NCBI GenBank assembly: GCA_041920275.1
Contig: JAYRSE010000033.1
Span: 1-50,412 of the forward strand
Origin: UBA12088 sp041920275
GTDB taxonomy: Bacteria; Patescibacteriota; Minisyncoccia; Phycocordibacterales; UBA12088
Length of the DNA stretch: 50,412 bases
Direction of reading: 5' to 3'
Shown in pieces: positions 1 to 8,409 of the stretch (the stretch's first letter is position 1; every line of letters begins with the position of its first letter). Below the pieces are notes generated by a model. It saw nothing but the letters and a program-made list of their open reading frames with translations. It searched no databases and was not told the DNA's origin. The position numbers and the translations under genes are program-made.

Positions 1-357
1 GATCGACCGCGCGCTGACTCCTTCGTTGTGTAATGTGCTGATAATGACTCGATCTTCGTACGTGAGTTGCGTATATGTTGTCCCTTTCTGCATGCACTCC
101 TTAGTTTAATGGAGTGTCCTAGTTCAAGGGTACAGGAAAGGTGCGGCAGATCGACACGGCCCGGTATGGGTTTGATGGGAAAGGCGAGCAACCCCAAAGG
201 GGAAACCGACTTCGCAACGAAGCCGCCGGGTTGCTCGCCTTTCGCATCAACGATGGTGCGAGAGGTGAGCGCGTTATACCACCGCGCACCGTTTGCTTCA
301 AACGAAAAAACGTGTCGCACCGAGCATGACAATGCGCGAAAAAAATGAACCGTGCAC
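1..357. other. Gene-free left edge with RNA-like secondary structure
   Basis: I see no convincing coding frame here. Two folded blocks stand out. At 83-141 a closing pairing (CCTTTC 83-88 with GAAAGG 136-141) encloses a hairpin with stem CACTCC/GGAGTG (95-100/111-116). At 183-239 a perfect 12-bp stem (GGCGAGCAACCC with GGGTTGCTCGCC, 183-194/228-239) encloses a smaller CTTCG/CGAAG hairpin. The second could be a large terminator-like hairpin, but no long T-run follows. The region could be the 3' part of a structured RNA cut by the window edge. I could not match it to RNase P, tmRNA, SRP or 5S signatures. Confidence 0.35.
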
Positions 358-867
358 CTAGCGCACGCGCTCAAGGGTCACCCATGAAAATGGGGGAGTC
401 GTATTCGGGTGGTCTTCGCGAAATGTCTCTCTGAACGGCAGGTGTGAATAGTCGGGGAAGTGCGCATCCCCTTCGGTATCGTCGTCGATAACGGTGAGGT
501 AGAGCCGATCGGCGAGTTCGATGGACTGCGCATACACACTACCGCCTCCGATCACAAACACCTCGTCGGTACCCGTGGCGCATGCGTTTGTAAGTGCGTC
601 TTCAAGTGTGGTGCACACTACCACACCCTCGTGAGACCTTGCGGGGTCGGTGGTGAGGACGAGGTTGGTACGGTCGGGGAGGGGGCGACCAATCGACTCG
701 AACGTTTTGCTACCCATGATGATCGGGTGCCCGGCGGTGAGTGCCTTAAAGCGAGGAAGGTCGCCGGGAATGTGCCAGAGGAGCGTGTTATCCTTTCCGA
801 TCGCTCGGGTGCGGAGCCCGAGCGCGGCGATCAAGGATAGGATTGGTTTGCGTGTCTTGTCGTGCAT
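358..867 (-). CDS. folA: Dihydrofolate reductase
   Basis: This 169-aa protein reduces dihydrofolate to tetrahydrofolate with NADPH in the cytosol, regenerating the cofactor that thymidylate synthase oxidises. Family signs are the N-terminal strand leading to W31 and the catalytic acid D36 (WHIPGDLPRFK), the MGSKTFESIGRPLP segment (residues 51-64) that binds cofactor, the diglycine region VIGGGSVY (105-112), and the C-terminal LTVID...GDAHFP block. Length matches bacterial enzymes. I start at the ATG complementary to 865-867 because an N-terminal extension in the same frame looks nothing like the family. It is divergent from the CYTH-dcd-thyA genes across about 115 bp. A possible minus-strand extended -10 (TGTTACACT, hexamer complementary to 922-927) would leave a roughly 48-nt leader. 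Confidence 0.95.
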   Translation of the reverse strand: MHDKTRKPILSLIAALGLRTRAIGKDNTLLWHIPGDLPRFKALTAGHPIIMGSKTFESIGRPLPDRTNLVLTTDPARSHEGVVVCTTLEDALTNACATGTDEVFVIGGGSVYAQSIELADRLYLTVIDDDTEGDAHFPDYSHLPFRETFREDHPNTTPPFSWVTLERVR

Positions 868-967
868 ATCTTTTGGGCTGAAAGTAGATAGAGGGAGAAG
901 CTGAGTCAGTTTCCTTACGCTAGTGTAACACGTCACGATGGATTTTTGCGTAGGGTCGGAGAAGGGG

Positions 968-973
968 TATACT
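968..973 (+). promoter_or_regulatory. Promoter of the CYTH gene
   Basis: TATACT lies at 968-973 with TTGCGT (946-951) 16 nt upstream. The next ATG is at 983, so a start 6-8 nt after the -10 gives an mRNA with essentially no leader. No Shine-Dalgarno is present. Confidence 0.6.
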
Positions 974-982
974 GTATCGACC

Positions 983-1660
983 ATGCATAGGTATGAGATT
1001 GAAATTAAATCACTCCTCGGCTCTGTGGAGGCAGCTGAAGCACTGCGGACGAGAATGTGTGAGGTCGATCCTACGCATGTACGTACCGGCACGAACACCC
1101 AACTGAACCACTACTTCACCGCCGGATCTGTCGAGCGGCTCTATTTGGAAGTGGCGGAACTTTTTGATGAAACGGAGCAACAGCGTCTCAAGAAAACAGT
1201 CCAAGATGGGAGTGGTTTTTCGGTACGAACACGTAAGATGGATGACACGGTGCTCTTGGTCGTGAAGGCGAGTCTGAACGACATGACGAGTGAGAACGGT
1301 ATCTCACGTATCGAATTTGAATCTTTGGTGCCGAATTATACACTCGATGCACTCGATCGACGTGTGCTTTCTGCGGGCTATGCCTACCAGGCGAAGTGGT
1401 CGCGTGAGCGGGAGGAATACCTGGTACGTGGCACAAACGTGACAATCGACCGTAATGCAGGGTATGGGTACCTTGCCGAGTTCGAGCGTGTAACCGAGGA
1501 CGAAACGAAAGTCGCGGAGGTACAGGAGGAGCTCCGCATGCTTATGGCAGAGCTTGGTGTCACAGAGCTTCCGCAGGACCGCCTTGAGCGCATGTTTGCA
1601 CACTACAACAATCACTGGCAGAAGTACTATGGGACGGAGAATATTTTTACTATTGAATAA
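983..1660 (+). CDS. CYTH-domain protein (class IV adenylate cyclase / thiamine triphosphatase-like)
   Basis: This 225-aa protein opens with RYEIEIKSLL, the ExExK motif that begins CYTH domains, which bind triphosphate substrates in a closed beta-tunnel with divalent metal. Other expected elements are alternating Arg/Lys/Glu strands: SVRTRKMDDTVLLVVKAS (about residues 80-98), RIEFES near 110 and YLAEFERV near 163. Known members are class IV adenylate cyclases, inorganic triphosphatases and thiamine triphosphatases. The sequence alone does not choose among these. The start at 983 fits the -10 box 9 nt upstream and the ExExK position. It is followed 11 nt later by dcd, suggesting co-transcription with dcd and thyA. 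A role in nucleotide metabolism is inferred only from that context. Confidence 0.8.
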   Translation: MHRYEIEIKSLLGSVEAAEALRTRMCEVDPTHVRTGTNTQLNHYFTAGSVERLYLEVAELFDETEQQRLKKTVQDGSGFSVRTRKMDDTVLLVVKASLNDMTSENGISRIEFESLVPNYTLDALDRRVLSAGYAYQAKWSREREEYLVRGTNVTIDRNAGYGYLAEFERVTEDETKVAEVQEELRMLMAELGVTELPQDRLERMFAHYNNHWQKYYGTENIFTIE

Positions 1661-1671
1661 CAACTCACGCC

Positions 1672-2226
1672 ATGTTCCTTTCAGATGTTGATATCCTCGA
1701 AGCACTTGAAAAAAAGGACATAACCATAGAGCCCTTCTCTATGGAACAACTGTCGGTGGCGAGCTATGACGTGACGCTCGACAATGAGTTTGAAGTGATC
1801 GATCGACATTACACGACAGCAATAGATCCCGACAAGAAGGTGTATCCGAGCACTCGCAAGCTTACCATTGCGGACGGTGAAGCGTTTACCCTTCATCCGG
1901 GTGAGAACGTGCTCGCAAAACAGCGCGAATATATAGGGGTGAATGAGAAGCACCTCATCCTGCTGTCAGGTAAGTCGAGCCTTGCGCGCGCCGGTTTGGT
2001 GGTACATAACACCGCGATGCTTTTCAATCCCGGGCATTATTTTCACCCCACGTTCGAGCTGGTGAACACGAACAATGTGCCGATCATTCTCCGACCGGGT
2101 ATGCAGATAGCCCAACTGCTCTTTGCCGAACTCAAGACGGCGACATCGAGGCGGTATCATGAAATCGGGCGTTACGATAAAAAGAATTCCAATCACTTTA
2201 CGCCGTCAAAACTCGAACAGAAGTAA
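1672..2226 (+). CDS. dcd: dCTP deaminase (dUTPase superfamily)
   Basis: This 184-aa cytosolic enzyme would deaminate dCTP to dUTP, feeding dUMP to thyA just downstream. It shows the trimeric Dcd/Dut signatures: a phosphate-binding LLSGKSSLARAGLVVH block (about residues 97-112; canonical form is RSSLARLGL, here K101 replaces the usual Arg), then HPTFELVN with E129 in the position of the catalytic glutamate, and ILRPGMQIAQLLF (139-151). The Glu and the Dcd-like C-terminal region favour deaminase over plain dUTPase. A bifunctional dCTP deaminase/dUTPase is also possible. It starts 12 nt after the CYTH stop with no Shine-Dalgarno, and its stop is 16 nt before thyA. Confidence 0.88.
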   Translation: MFLSDVDILEALEKKDITIEPFSMEQLSVASYDVTLDNEFEVIDRHYTTAIDPDKKVYPSTRKLTIADGEAFTLHPGENVLAKQREYIGVNEKHLILLSGKSSLARAGLVVHNTAMLFNPGHYFHPTFELVNTNNVPIILRPGMQIAQLLFAELKTATSRRYHEIGRYDKKNSNHFTPSKLEQK

Positions 2227-2242
2227 CTTTTTAATACGCTAT

Positions 2243-3211
2243 ATGTCCGAAAAAAAACACCCGGAGTACCAGTATCTCGAACTCATGCAGGAGATCATGG
2301 ATACGGGTGAGAAACAGTTGGACAAGGGTACGGGTGTATCGACGTACAGTGTGTTTGGAAGACAGATGCGGTTTGACCTTGCAGAGGGGTTCCCGTTACT
2401 GACGACGAAACGCGTCTATTGGAAGGGTGTTCTGCATGAGCTCTACTGGTTTTTTTCAGGACAATCGAACATCAAATACCTCGTCGATAATGATGTGCAT
2501 ATTTGGGACGATTACCCATACAAGATATATTGTGAAAAAGTCGAACGCGGCGAAGCGGAAGTACTCACCAAGGAAGTCTTTATAGAAAAAATCGCGAACG
2601 AAGATTCTTTTGCCGCACAGCACGGCAACCTCGCACACATATATGGCGAGATGTGGCGACGATGGCCGGCTCCGGACGGAAGGAAAGTGGACCAACTCGC
2701 TTGGGTGGTGGATGAACTTCGCAAAGACCCTGATGCACACAATACGATCGTAAATTCGTGGAACCCTCCGTATCTGTACGCAATGGCTCCAAAAGGTGAG
2801 GGTGCGCGTTTTCCCATCTGTCACAATATGTATCAGGTGAATATCAAACACGGCAAGGTGTGTCTTCAGTTGTACCAGCGAAGTGCCGACATCTTTCTCG
2901 GTGTGCCGTTCAACATCGCAAGTTATGCGCTCCTTGTGCACGTGATAGCGCGACTGCTGGGGAGGGAAGTGGGTGAGTTTGTGCACACCTTCGGTGATGT
3001 GCATATTTACGACAACCATTTTGATGCCGCCCGCGAACAGCTTGCTCGCACGCCACACCATTTCCCGATCCTTGTGGTAGATGACTCAGTTCGCGAGATC
3101 GATGATTTCAAACCCGCGCTTGTGACCTTGTCGGGATATGAGCCGGAAAAGACCATCAAGGCCGAATTTGTTGTTGCCGGTGGTTACAACAAAAGTCTGC
3201 ATGACTCGTGA
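2243..3211 (+). CDS. thyA: Thymidylate synthase
   Basis: This 322-aa protein methylates dUMP to dTMP using methylene-tetrahydrofolate. Diagnostic features are the N-terminal FPLLTTKRVYWKGVLHEL (about 50-67), nucleophile C193 in RFPICHNMYQ, the phosphate-binding LYQRSADIFLGVPFNIASY (210-228) and the GDVHIYDNH strand (251-259). It is longer than the 264-aa Escherichia coli enzyme, mainly through a charged insert around residues 93-125, a common variation in this family. The frame is open further upstream, overlapping dcd, but family alignment supports the ATG at 2243. A TAATAC hexamer at 2232-2237 could be an internal leaderless promoter. With folA and dcd it forms a compact dTMP pathway. Confidence 0.96.
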   Translation: MSEKKHPEYQYLELMQEIMDTGEKQLDKGTGVSTYSVFGRQMRFDLAEGFPLLTTKRVYWKGVLHELYWFFSGQSNIKYLVDNDVHIWDDYPYKIYCEKVERGEAEVLTKEVFIEKIANEDSFAAQHGNLAHIYGEMWRRWPAPDGRKVDQLAWVVDELRKDPDAHNTIVNSWNPPYLYAMAPKGEGARFPICHNMYQVNIKHGKVCLQLYQRSADIFLGVPFNIASYALLVHVIARLLGREVGEFVHTFGDVHIYDNHFDAAREQLARTPHHFPILVVDDSVREIDDFKPALVTLSGYEPEKTIKAEFVVAGGYNKSLHDS

Positions 3212-3297
3212 GGTGTCAGTTGAAAAAATGCTTGTGATTGGTGGGTGCGAGCGTATGCTCAGGATGGGTTCGTTTGTTGTACCGTAGGGAGCAAATT

Positions 3298-3519
3298 ATG
3301 GACACGTTCACCATCTTGCTGATACTTTTTATACTTTTCGTGGTCGCACTGCTTCTTTATCGGCCTGTGAGGAAGTCAACCTGTCGCCGGACACGGATTC
3401 GGCTCGTGGCGTTTCCGGTTTCGGGAGCTCCGGTTTGTAAGAATATGCCCATGGCAGTATGGAACGAGCGAACCCCTACGCGACAGGTGTCGCGTAGGGG
3501 TTTCGGTATCACATCGTGA
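3298..3519 (+). CDS. Possible small single-span membrane protein
   Basis: This 73-aa ORF begins with a clean hydrophobic helix (TILLILFILFVVALLLY, residues 5-21), then becomes Arg-rich with two Cys (positions 29 and 47). It has a plausible Shine-Dalgarno (AGGGAG about 6 nt before the ATG), rare in this window. Its 3' end reads through the 14-bp hairpin at 3471-3502, so the C-terminus may be an artefact and the true product shorter or absent. I recognise no family. The helix could also be the remnant of a larger gene. Confidence 0.35.
   Translation: MDTFTILLILFILFVVALLLYRPVRKSTCRRTRIRLVAFPVSGAPVCKNMPMAVWNERTPTRQVSRRGFGITS
3471..3502. terminator. Bidirectional hairpin terminator
   Basis: A perfect 14-bp stem (AACCCCTACGCGAC with its complement) closes on the tetraloop AGGT at 3485-3488. 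It lies just past the stop of the minus-strand ORF ending at 3509 and downstream of the small plus-strand ORF. T-runs are short, so efficiency is uncertain. Confidence 0.6.
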
Positions 3520-3937
3520 TCCTGAACGTGTAGGCGATGTGAACGCTCCGAGCGAATTGGCAAAGTAACGCTTCGGGAACTTCCACTTCGAGCATTCCGC
3601 GCGCCCATCGTACGACGCGAGCATGGCAAAGGGTGACCCAGGGCAAGTGCTTTTCGTCGACGAGGGAAGCGATGTCTCGGATCATCGCCATGCGTAACAC
3701 CTCCCCGAGTGTGATTTTGCGGTTGCACAGTCGGAGTTCTCGGGTGATGTTTCCAATATCGCCGATCTCGCATCCGATCGTGCGTTTCGGATCTTTCGCA
3801 TACACGCGCGCGATTTTGATACTCGGCATTCTTGCGGACGCGCATCTTCCGTGATTGCCGCTTTCGCGCACAACGAGGATCCCTTCCTCTTTCCGCTCAA
3901 AGCGCAAGTTGCGCTCAGGTTTCTGTGTCGGTTGCAT
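3509..3937 (-). CDS. Hypothetical protein
   Basis: This 142-aa ORF has no recognised family. The product is basic at the N-terminus (QPTQKPERNLRFERKEEG) and later soluble-looking, with hydrophobic beta-like stretches and the segment RKITLGEVLRMAMIRDIASL around residues 73-92 that could be a helix. Cys residues at about 32, 55, 71, 103 and 125 show no metal-site spacing I recognise. Support for coding comes from a strong Shine-Dalgarno (GAGGAG 6 nt before ATG on the minus strand) and the hairpin just after the stop. It is convergent with the thyA side and divergent from glyA. Strong Shine-Dalgarno use sets it apart from the core genes here and could mean a different origin. Confidence 0.55.
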   Translation of the reverse strand: MQPTQKPERNLRFERKEEGILVVRESGNHGRCASARMPSIKIARVYAKDPKRTIGCEIGDIGNITRELRLCNRKITLGEVLRMAMIRDIASLVDEKHLPWVTLCHARVVRWARGMLEVEVPEALLCQFARSVHIAYTFRITM

Positions 3938-4032
3938 GACGTACTCCTCGGGTGGTTTTCCATAGACAGAAAAGCATGTTGGGAAAAATAATCAAGTTGC
4001 GGGAGTGCGGGACGACCGCGTGTGATACGTGG

Positions 4033-4038
4033 TATACT
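4033..4038 (+). promoter_or_regulatory. glyA promoter -10
   Basis: TATACT is at 4033-4038, 9 nt before the ATG at 4048. The expected start site leaves almost no leader, and no Shine-Dalgarno is visible. Confidence 0.55.
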
Positions 4039-4047
4039 CGTGAGCGT

Positions 4048-5325
4048 ATGTCCCATGATTCCGCTTACACTGCGCTCGCTGCGCAAGATCAGACCGTGTA
4101 CCGAGCCCTTGTGGGTGAAGAGGGGCGCGAGACGGAAGGGTTGGAGCTTATTCCGAGCGAAAACTACGTCTCCCGTGCGGTGCTCGAAGCGCTCGGGAGC
4201 GTTATGACCAACAAATACGCGGAAGGGTACCCGGGTAAACGCTACTACGGCGGGCAGGAGTACACCGATGCGGTCGAGCGTGTGGCGATCGATCGTGCCA
4301 AAGAGCTGTTCGGCTGTGCGTATGCGAACGTGCAGCCGCTTTCGGGCGCACCCGCAAACATTGCTGTCTATTTCGCCTTGCTCGAGCCGGGTGACACAGT
4401 GCTCGGCATGGACCTCTCGCATGGCGGGCACCTCACTCACGGGCACCCGGTGACCATGATGACCAAGGTGTTCAACTTCGTTCGATACAAAATGAAAGAT
4501 GTGGAGACGGGCGAGATCGATTACGACGAGATGCTCGAGGTGGCGAAACGTGAGAAGCCGAAGCTCATCCTTGCCGGTTTCAGCGCGTACAGCCGCGAGC
4601 TTGACTATGAAAAGTTTGTCGCGATCGGGCGTGAGGTGGGTGCGCTTGTAATGGCCGATGTGGCGCACATCGCGGGTCTCATTGCGGGCGGAGCGGCGAA
4701 GAACCCGTTCGATGCGGGCTTCGACCTTATGACCACCACGACCCACAAGACCCTGCGAGGTCCGCGTGGCGGTATGGTGCTCGTGCGCGAGAGCAAAGAG
4801 ATCGCGCAGAAGATCGACAAGACCATCTTCCCGGGCCTCCAGGGAGGGCCGCACATGAACAACGTCGCGGCGAAGGCGGTCGCGTTCGGCGAAGCGCTGC
4901 GTCCGTCGTTCAAGGAGTACGCCGCACAGATACTGAAAAATGCAAAAGCGATGGAGGAGGTGTTTCGCGAGCGGGGTGTGCGTATGATCGGTGGTGGCAC
5001 GAGCAATCATCTGATCCTCGCCGACGTGTACGGCTCGCTCGGTGTTTCGGGAAAGGAAGCGGAAATGGTGCTCGACGAGGTCGGCATCACGGTGAACAAG
5101 AACATGATCGCGGACGATCCGCGTTCACCCATGGACCCTTCGGGTATTCGATTCGGCACACCCGCACTCACGACCCGCGGCTTTGCGGAGGGGGAGTGTG
5201 GGCGGGTGGCGGAGCTCATGCTCGACGCGCTCGGTGCCAAGCATGATCCCACGAAGAAGGCAAAGCTTCGGGAAACGGTGCGGGAGCTCGCGCGTGCGCA
5301 TCCGGTGCCCGATACGTTCGAATAG
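4048..5325 (+). CDS. glyA: Serine hydroxymethyltransferase
   Basis: This 425-aa PLP enzyme interconverts serine and glycine while charging tetrahydrofolate with a one-carbon unit, the methylene donor thyA uses. Hallmarks in order: LELIPSENYVSRAVLEALGS near residue 30, the GYPGKRYYGGQEYTD block, SGAPANIAVYFALL, GHLTHGHPV, MADVAHIAGLI, the PLP lysine K234 in TTTTHKTLRGPRGG, and the C-terminal TVNKNMI...IRFGTPALTTRGF segment. Length is normal. The ATG at 4048 is chosen because the upstream in-frame extension is not family-like and the -10 box sits just before it. It is followed by a hairpin (CACCGA TGCG TCGGTG, 5351-5366), probably its terminator. Confidence 0.97.
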   Translation: MSHDSAYTALAAQDQTVYRALVGEEGRETEGLELIPSENYVSRAVLEALGSVMTNKYAEGYPGKRYYGGQEYTDAVERVAIDRAKELFGCAYANVQPLSGAPANIAVYFALLEPGDTVLGMDLSHGGHLTHGHPVTMMTKVFNFVRYKMKDVETGEIDYDEMLEVAKREKPKLILAGFSAYSRELDYEKFVAIGREVGALVMADVAHIAGLIAGGAAKNPFDAGFDLMTTTTHKTLRGPRGGMVLVRESKEIAQKIDKTIFPGLQGGPHMNNVAAKAVAFGEALRPSFKEYAAQILKNAKAMEEVFRERGVRMIGGGTSNHLILADVYGSLGVSGKEAEMVLDEVGITVNKNMIADDPRSPMDPSGIRFGTPALTTRGFAEGECGRVAELMLDALGAKHDPTKKAKLRETVRELARAHPVPDTFE

Positions 5326-5350
5326 GTCCTTCGGTGTAGGTGGATAAATG

Positions 5351-5366
5351 CACCGATGCGTCGGTG
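5351..5366 (+). terminator. Hairpin after glyA
   Basis: A 6-bp stem (CACCGA/TCGGTG) closes on the loop TGCG, 25 nt after the glyA stop and just before the next promoter -10 (TATACT at 5375-5380). There is no T-tract, so it may be a weak terminator. Confidence 0.4.
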
Positions 5367-5408
5367 TGTGGTGTTATACTGCTTGTATTACCAATTACCA
5401 CCAAACAC

Positions 5409-8408
5409 ATGGAGTTCCTCCTCATCATTGCGGTTATCGCACTCGTCTCCGTGACGTATTCGCGGGTGAGTGATCTGCAGAAACGGGTCGAGCACATCGA
5501 GCGCTACCTTGCCGAGAAGACCGGCGAATCCGCGGCCACGCCCGAACGCATTCGAGATGAGGTGCGTGCAGGAACACCTGAATGGAGTGTGGCAGGACAC
5601 ATGGCCGCCACGGAGCGTCCGGCCCACGCATCCCCATCCGATGACGAGTCTCGCAAGGTGGAGAAACGTTTCCCCTCAACATTCGACGATCAGATCCGAT
5701 ATATGACAGAGGAACGTTCGATGGGCGAGCGCATCCACGAAGACCCGCGAGGGTCGTTGCGTGAAGCGCCGGTGACGTCGAACACGCAGGGACAGGTGGC
5801 GGAGGAGTCGACCGATCAGTTCGACGTGTTCGGCCCATTTCTTGCCTGGTTGAAAGAAGATTGGTTGATGAAGCTTGGAGGGTTCTTTTTGATACTCGGT
5901 GTCGGGTGGTTCGTCAGTTACGCGTTCGCGCATGATTGGGTCACTCCTCCGGGCAGGATAGCGTTGGGACTGGTGTTTGGTGCGGCGGTGCTCGGGTTCG
6001 GAGCGTACCGTATGCGTGCCGTGCGTACGCAGGGCGCGATCCTGCTCTTTGTGGGTGCGTCGATCGCGGTCTTGACCCTCTATGCCGATCAGCAGTTCTA
6101 CCATTTGTTTCCGTCACTCGTCTCGCTCGGGGTCATGTTCATGGCGTCCGCGCTACTTAGTGTGTATGCGGTGCGCTGTTCGTACGTACCGCTTGCGTAT
6201 GCGAACGTGCTGCTCGTAACGGTCGCGCCCGCTCTCCTTGGAACCACGATCTCCGCACAGGCGATGGGTGTGTATTTGTTCGTGATGAGCGCGGGCGCGA
6301 TCGCGATCACTGTTCTGACCGCTTGGCATCAGTTCGCGCCGATCGCGTTGTTTATCGTGGCCTTCCATATGGCTTCCTACGTCACCGTACCCGGAGAATC
6401 GGACGCGGGTCTGTTTCTTGCCAACCTCTTTGGAGTGGTATTCTTGGGCACCACAGTACTTGCTCTGTCCAGAACGCGTAGCACGATCTCAGATCTTTTC
6501 ACGGTCGTCGGTGTCGGCCTCTATCTTGTCTACTGGGTAACTCAGGCCGCAGATCCCGCGTGGCAGAGCAGTATGCTCACGGTATGGTCGCTCCTCTTTG
6601 CGGGTGGCGCATGGTTGGCGCTGCGTTTCGGTGCGTCGTCCGCTCATTTCTTTGCGTTCCTCGGAGTTGGTGCAAGTATGTTGGGTATCGCGACCGCGAT
6701 CGAGCTTGAGGGACCGGCACTGACGATCGCTTACATCGTAGAGACAGCAATTCTGTTTTTCGGTGGATCCGTCATCACCCGCAAGGTGGAGTATGTTCCG
6801 CTTCTCGCACTCCCCATGCTCGTGCCGTTTTTGCTTGCACAAGAGAGTCTCGCCGCTCTTGAGTGGCGCACGGGCATTTGGCACGATCATGCGGTGGTGG
6901 TCGCGCTCATGCTCTGTTCCGTAGCGGGTGGTGCGGCATATCTCGCACGGCTCATGCGAAGCGAGCGGGATGCAAGGCGGTACGGGTTGCTTCGATTTAT
7001 GAGTATGATCTTCGGTGTGGTAAGCGGGTATCTCGGTGCCTCGTTGCACTGGCGCATTGTGCAAGGGTTGACCGGTGGTTATGAGGATATTGCCATATGG
7101 TTGTGGGCCATGTTGTTCGTTGCGGTCGCGTGCGTGCTCGTGTTGGTGAAAGTGGGGACGGGAACGGGCCTCGCGTTTCTGTACACCGGCCTCGGGTGGG
7201 CGCTTGTGACGCCCGGCATGGACCCGGGAACATCCGCCCACACGATGGCCCTTGCGCTCGCTTCGACCGCCATACTCATACTCGGTTTCGCGCTCGTGCG
7301 AAGGGCTTCACTGCTGCCGCTCCTTGTTCTGCCTCTATTGATCCCGATACTGCTTTCGTTTTCCAGCATGGTCGCTCCGGAATGGCGTATCGGTGCCGTG
7401 CATGCTCCGGCGGGTGTCTTGTTGATGCTCCTGTGTGCATTCACCTGCATCGCCGCGTATTTCACCTGGAAGCGGGAACAGGTGCCTGAGACGGAACGGC
7501 CGATGCTCGATGTGGTGCGTGATGGTGCGCTTGTATGCTTGGGAGCGTACAGTGCCGTATTCCTGTGGCTCGAGGTCCACGGTCTCTTGCATACGGCCGC
7601 ACAGGAACGGTCGGGCACCATCCTGTGGTCGCTCTTGGTCGCCGTCCTCATAAGCGCTGCGACGTATGCGAGAATTCGACCGCCGCTCATCCTCGCGCTC
7701 ACGTTCGGTGGACTCGGAGTGCTTGCCGTCAGCCCCGGCATCTCCGTTGACTCCGTTACGGTCGGCATCGCCCACACGATCATTTCCGTGACAGCGTTGT
7801 ATGCGGTACTCACGCTCTGGTCGCAACAGTTGACCATGGTGCGCACCCTCGCGTTTCTCATGGTCCCACCGGTCTTCCTCTCACTTCCGAGTTTCTTCGA
7901 GTGGCCCGTGCGGGCATGGTACGCGGATGCCTGGCTTTTGGGACTGATCGGCATCGGGTTCGGCATCATTGGCGGATACGCGAACGTATGTCGTAAACGT
8001 TCGGATGAAGCAAGTTGGTTCACGCTTGCACACCTGTCGTATGTCGGGTGGTGGATGAGCGGTATCTATGCCGCGCGGTTCGTTTGGTTGTTCATGCACG
8101 CACTGGTTCTTGATCAGGATGTTGCGACCATGCTGACCCTGTTCATGTATACGATGCTCGCGTCGGTGTGGTATGTGTTGGCTCGACTCCGTCACTCGAT
8201 GTGGCGCAAGGTGGCGTCGCTTGCGTTACTGGGATTCGTTTGTCTCAGGTTACTCGTCGTCGATGTGTGGCAGATGGAGATCGTTGGCAGGTTCGTCACT
8301 TTTTCCGTCATCGGCAGCGTGCTCATACTCGTCGCTTGGTTGGAACGCAACGCCCGAAGTGCGTCGTCTGCGGATCCGCATATTGATACGGCACCTCACA
8401 ACAAATAG
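5409..8408 (+). CDS. DUF2339-family giant integral membrane protein
   Basis: This 999-aa protein starts with a membrane helix (EFLLIIAVIALVSVTYS), then a short coiled coil (DLQKRVEHIERYLAEK) and an acidic, disordered linker of about 110 residues. From about residue 140 on it is an almost continuous series of roughly two dozen hydrophobic segments. The motif FLAWLKEDWLMKLGGFFLILGVGWFVSYAF, followed by PPGRIALGLVFGAAVLGFGAYR, is the start of the DUF2339 domain. The function of DUF2339 proteins is unknown. The shape suggests an envelope channel, sensor or transporter. The ATG at 5409 is preceded by TATACT (5375-5380) and a leader of about 22 nt without Shine-Dalgarno. The next gene begins one base after its stop, so translation may be coupled. 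Confidence 0.85.
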   Translation: MEFLLIIAVIALVSVTYSRVSDLQKRVEHIERYLAEKTGESAATPERIRDEVRAGTPEWSVAGHMAATERPAHASPSDDESRKVEKRFPSTFDDQIRYMTEERSMGERIHEDPRGSLREAPVTSNTQGQVAEESTDQFDVFGPFLAWLKEDWLMKLGGFFLILGVGWFVSYAFAHDWVTPPGRIALGLVFGAAVLGFGAYRMRAVRTQGAILLFVGASIAVLTLYADQQFYHLFPSLVSLGVMFMASALLSVYAVRCSYVPLAYANVLLVTVAPALLGTTISAQAMGVYLFVMSAGAIAITVLTAWHQFAPIALFIVAFHMASYVTVPGESDAGLFLANLFGVVFLGTTVLALSRTRSTISDLFTVVGVGLYLVYWVTQAADPAWQSSMLTVWSLLFAGGAWLALRFGASSAHFFAFLGVGASMLGIATAIELEGPALTIAYIVETAILFFGGSVITRKVEYVPLLALPMLVPFLLAQESLAALEWRTGIWHDHAVVVALMLCSVAGGAAYLARLMRSERDARRYGLLRFMSMIFGVVSGYLGASLHWRIVQGLTGGYEDIAIWLWAMLFVAVACVLVLVKVGTGTGLAFLYTGLGWALVTPGMDPGTSAHTMALALASTAILILGFALVRRASLLPLLVLPLLIPILLSFSSMVAPEWRIGAVHAPAGVLLMLLCAFTCIAAYFTWKREQVPETERPMLDVVRDGALVCLGAYSAVFLWLEVHGLLHTAAQERSGTILWSLLVAVLISAATYARIRPPLILALTFGGLGVLAVSPGISVDSVTVGIAHTIISVTALYAVLTLWSQQLTMVRTLAFLMVPPVFLSLPSFFEWPVRAWYADAWLLGLIGIGFGIIGGYANVCRKRSDEASWFTLAHLSYVGWWMSGIYAARFVWLFMHALVLDQDVATMLTLFMYTMLASVWYVLARLRHSMWRKVASLALLGFVCLRLLVVDVWQMEIVGRFVTFSVIGSVLILVAWLERNARSASSADPHIDTAPHNK

Positions 8409-8409
8409 T

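Noticed and set aside
83..240. RNase P RNA, tmRNA or a degenerate tRNA at the left edge
   Set aside because: A GAAAGGTGCGG string resembles part of RNase P RNA and AGTTTAATGG resembles a D-loop, but the other required conserved elements and cloverleaf pairings are absent.
3682..5010. 442-aa minus-strand frame opposite glyA
   Set aside because: Antisense shadow of glyA with no protein-like motifs.
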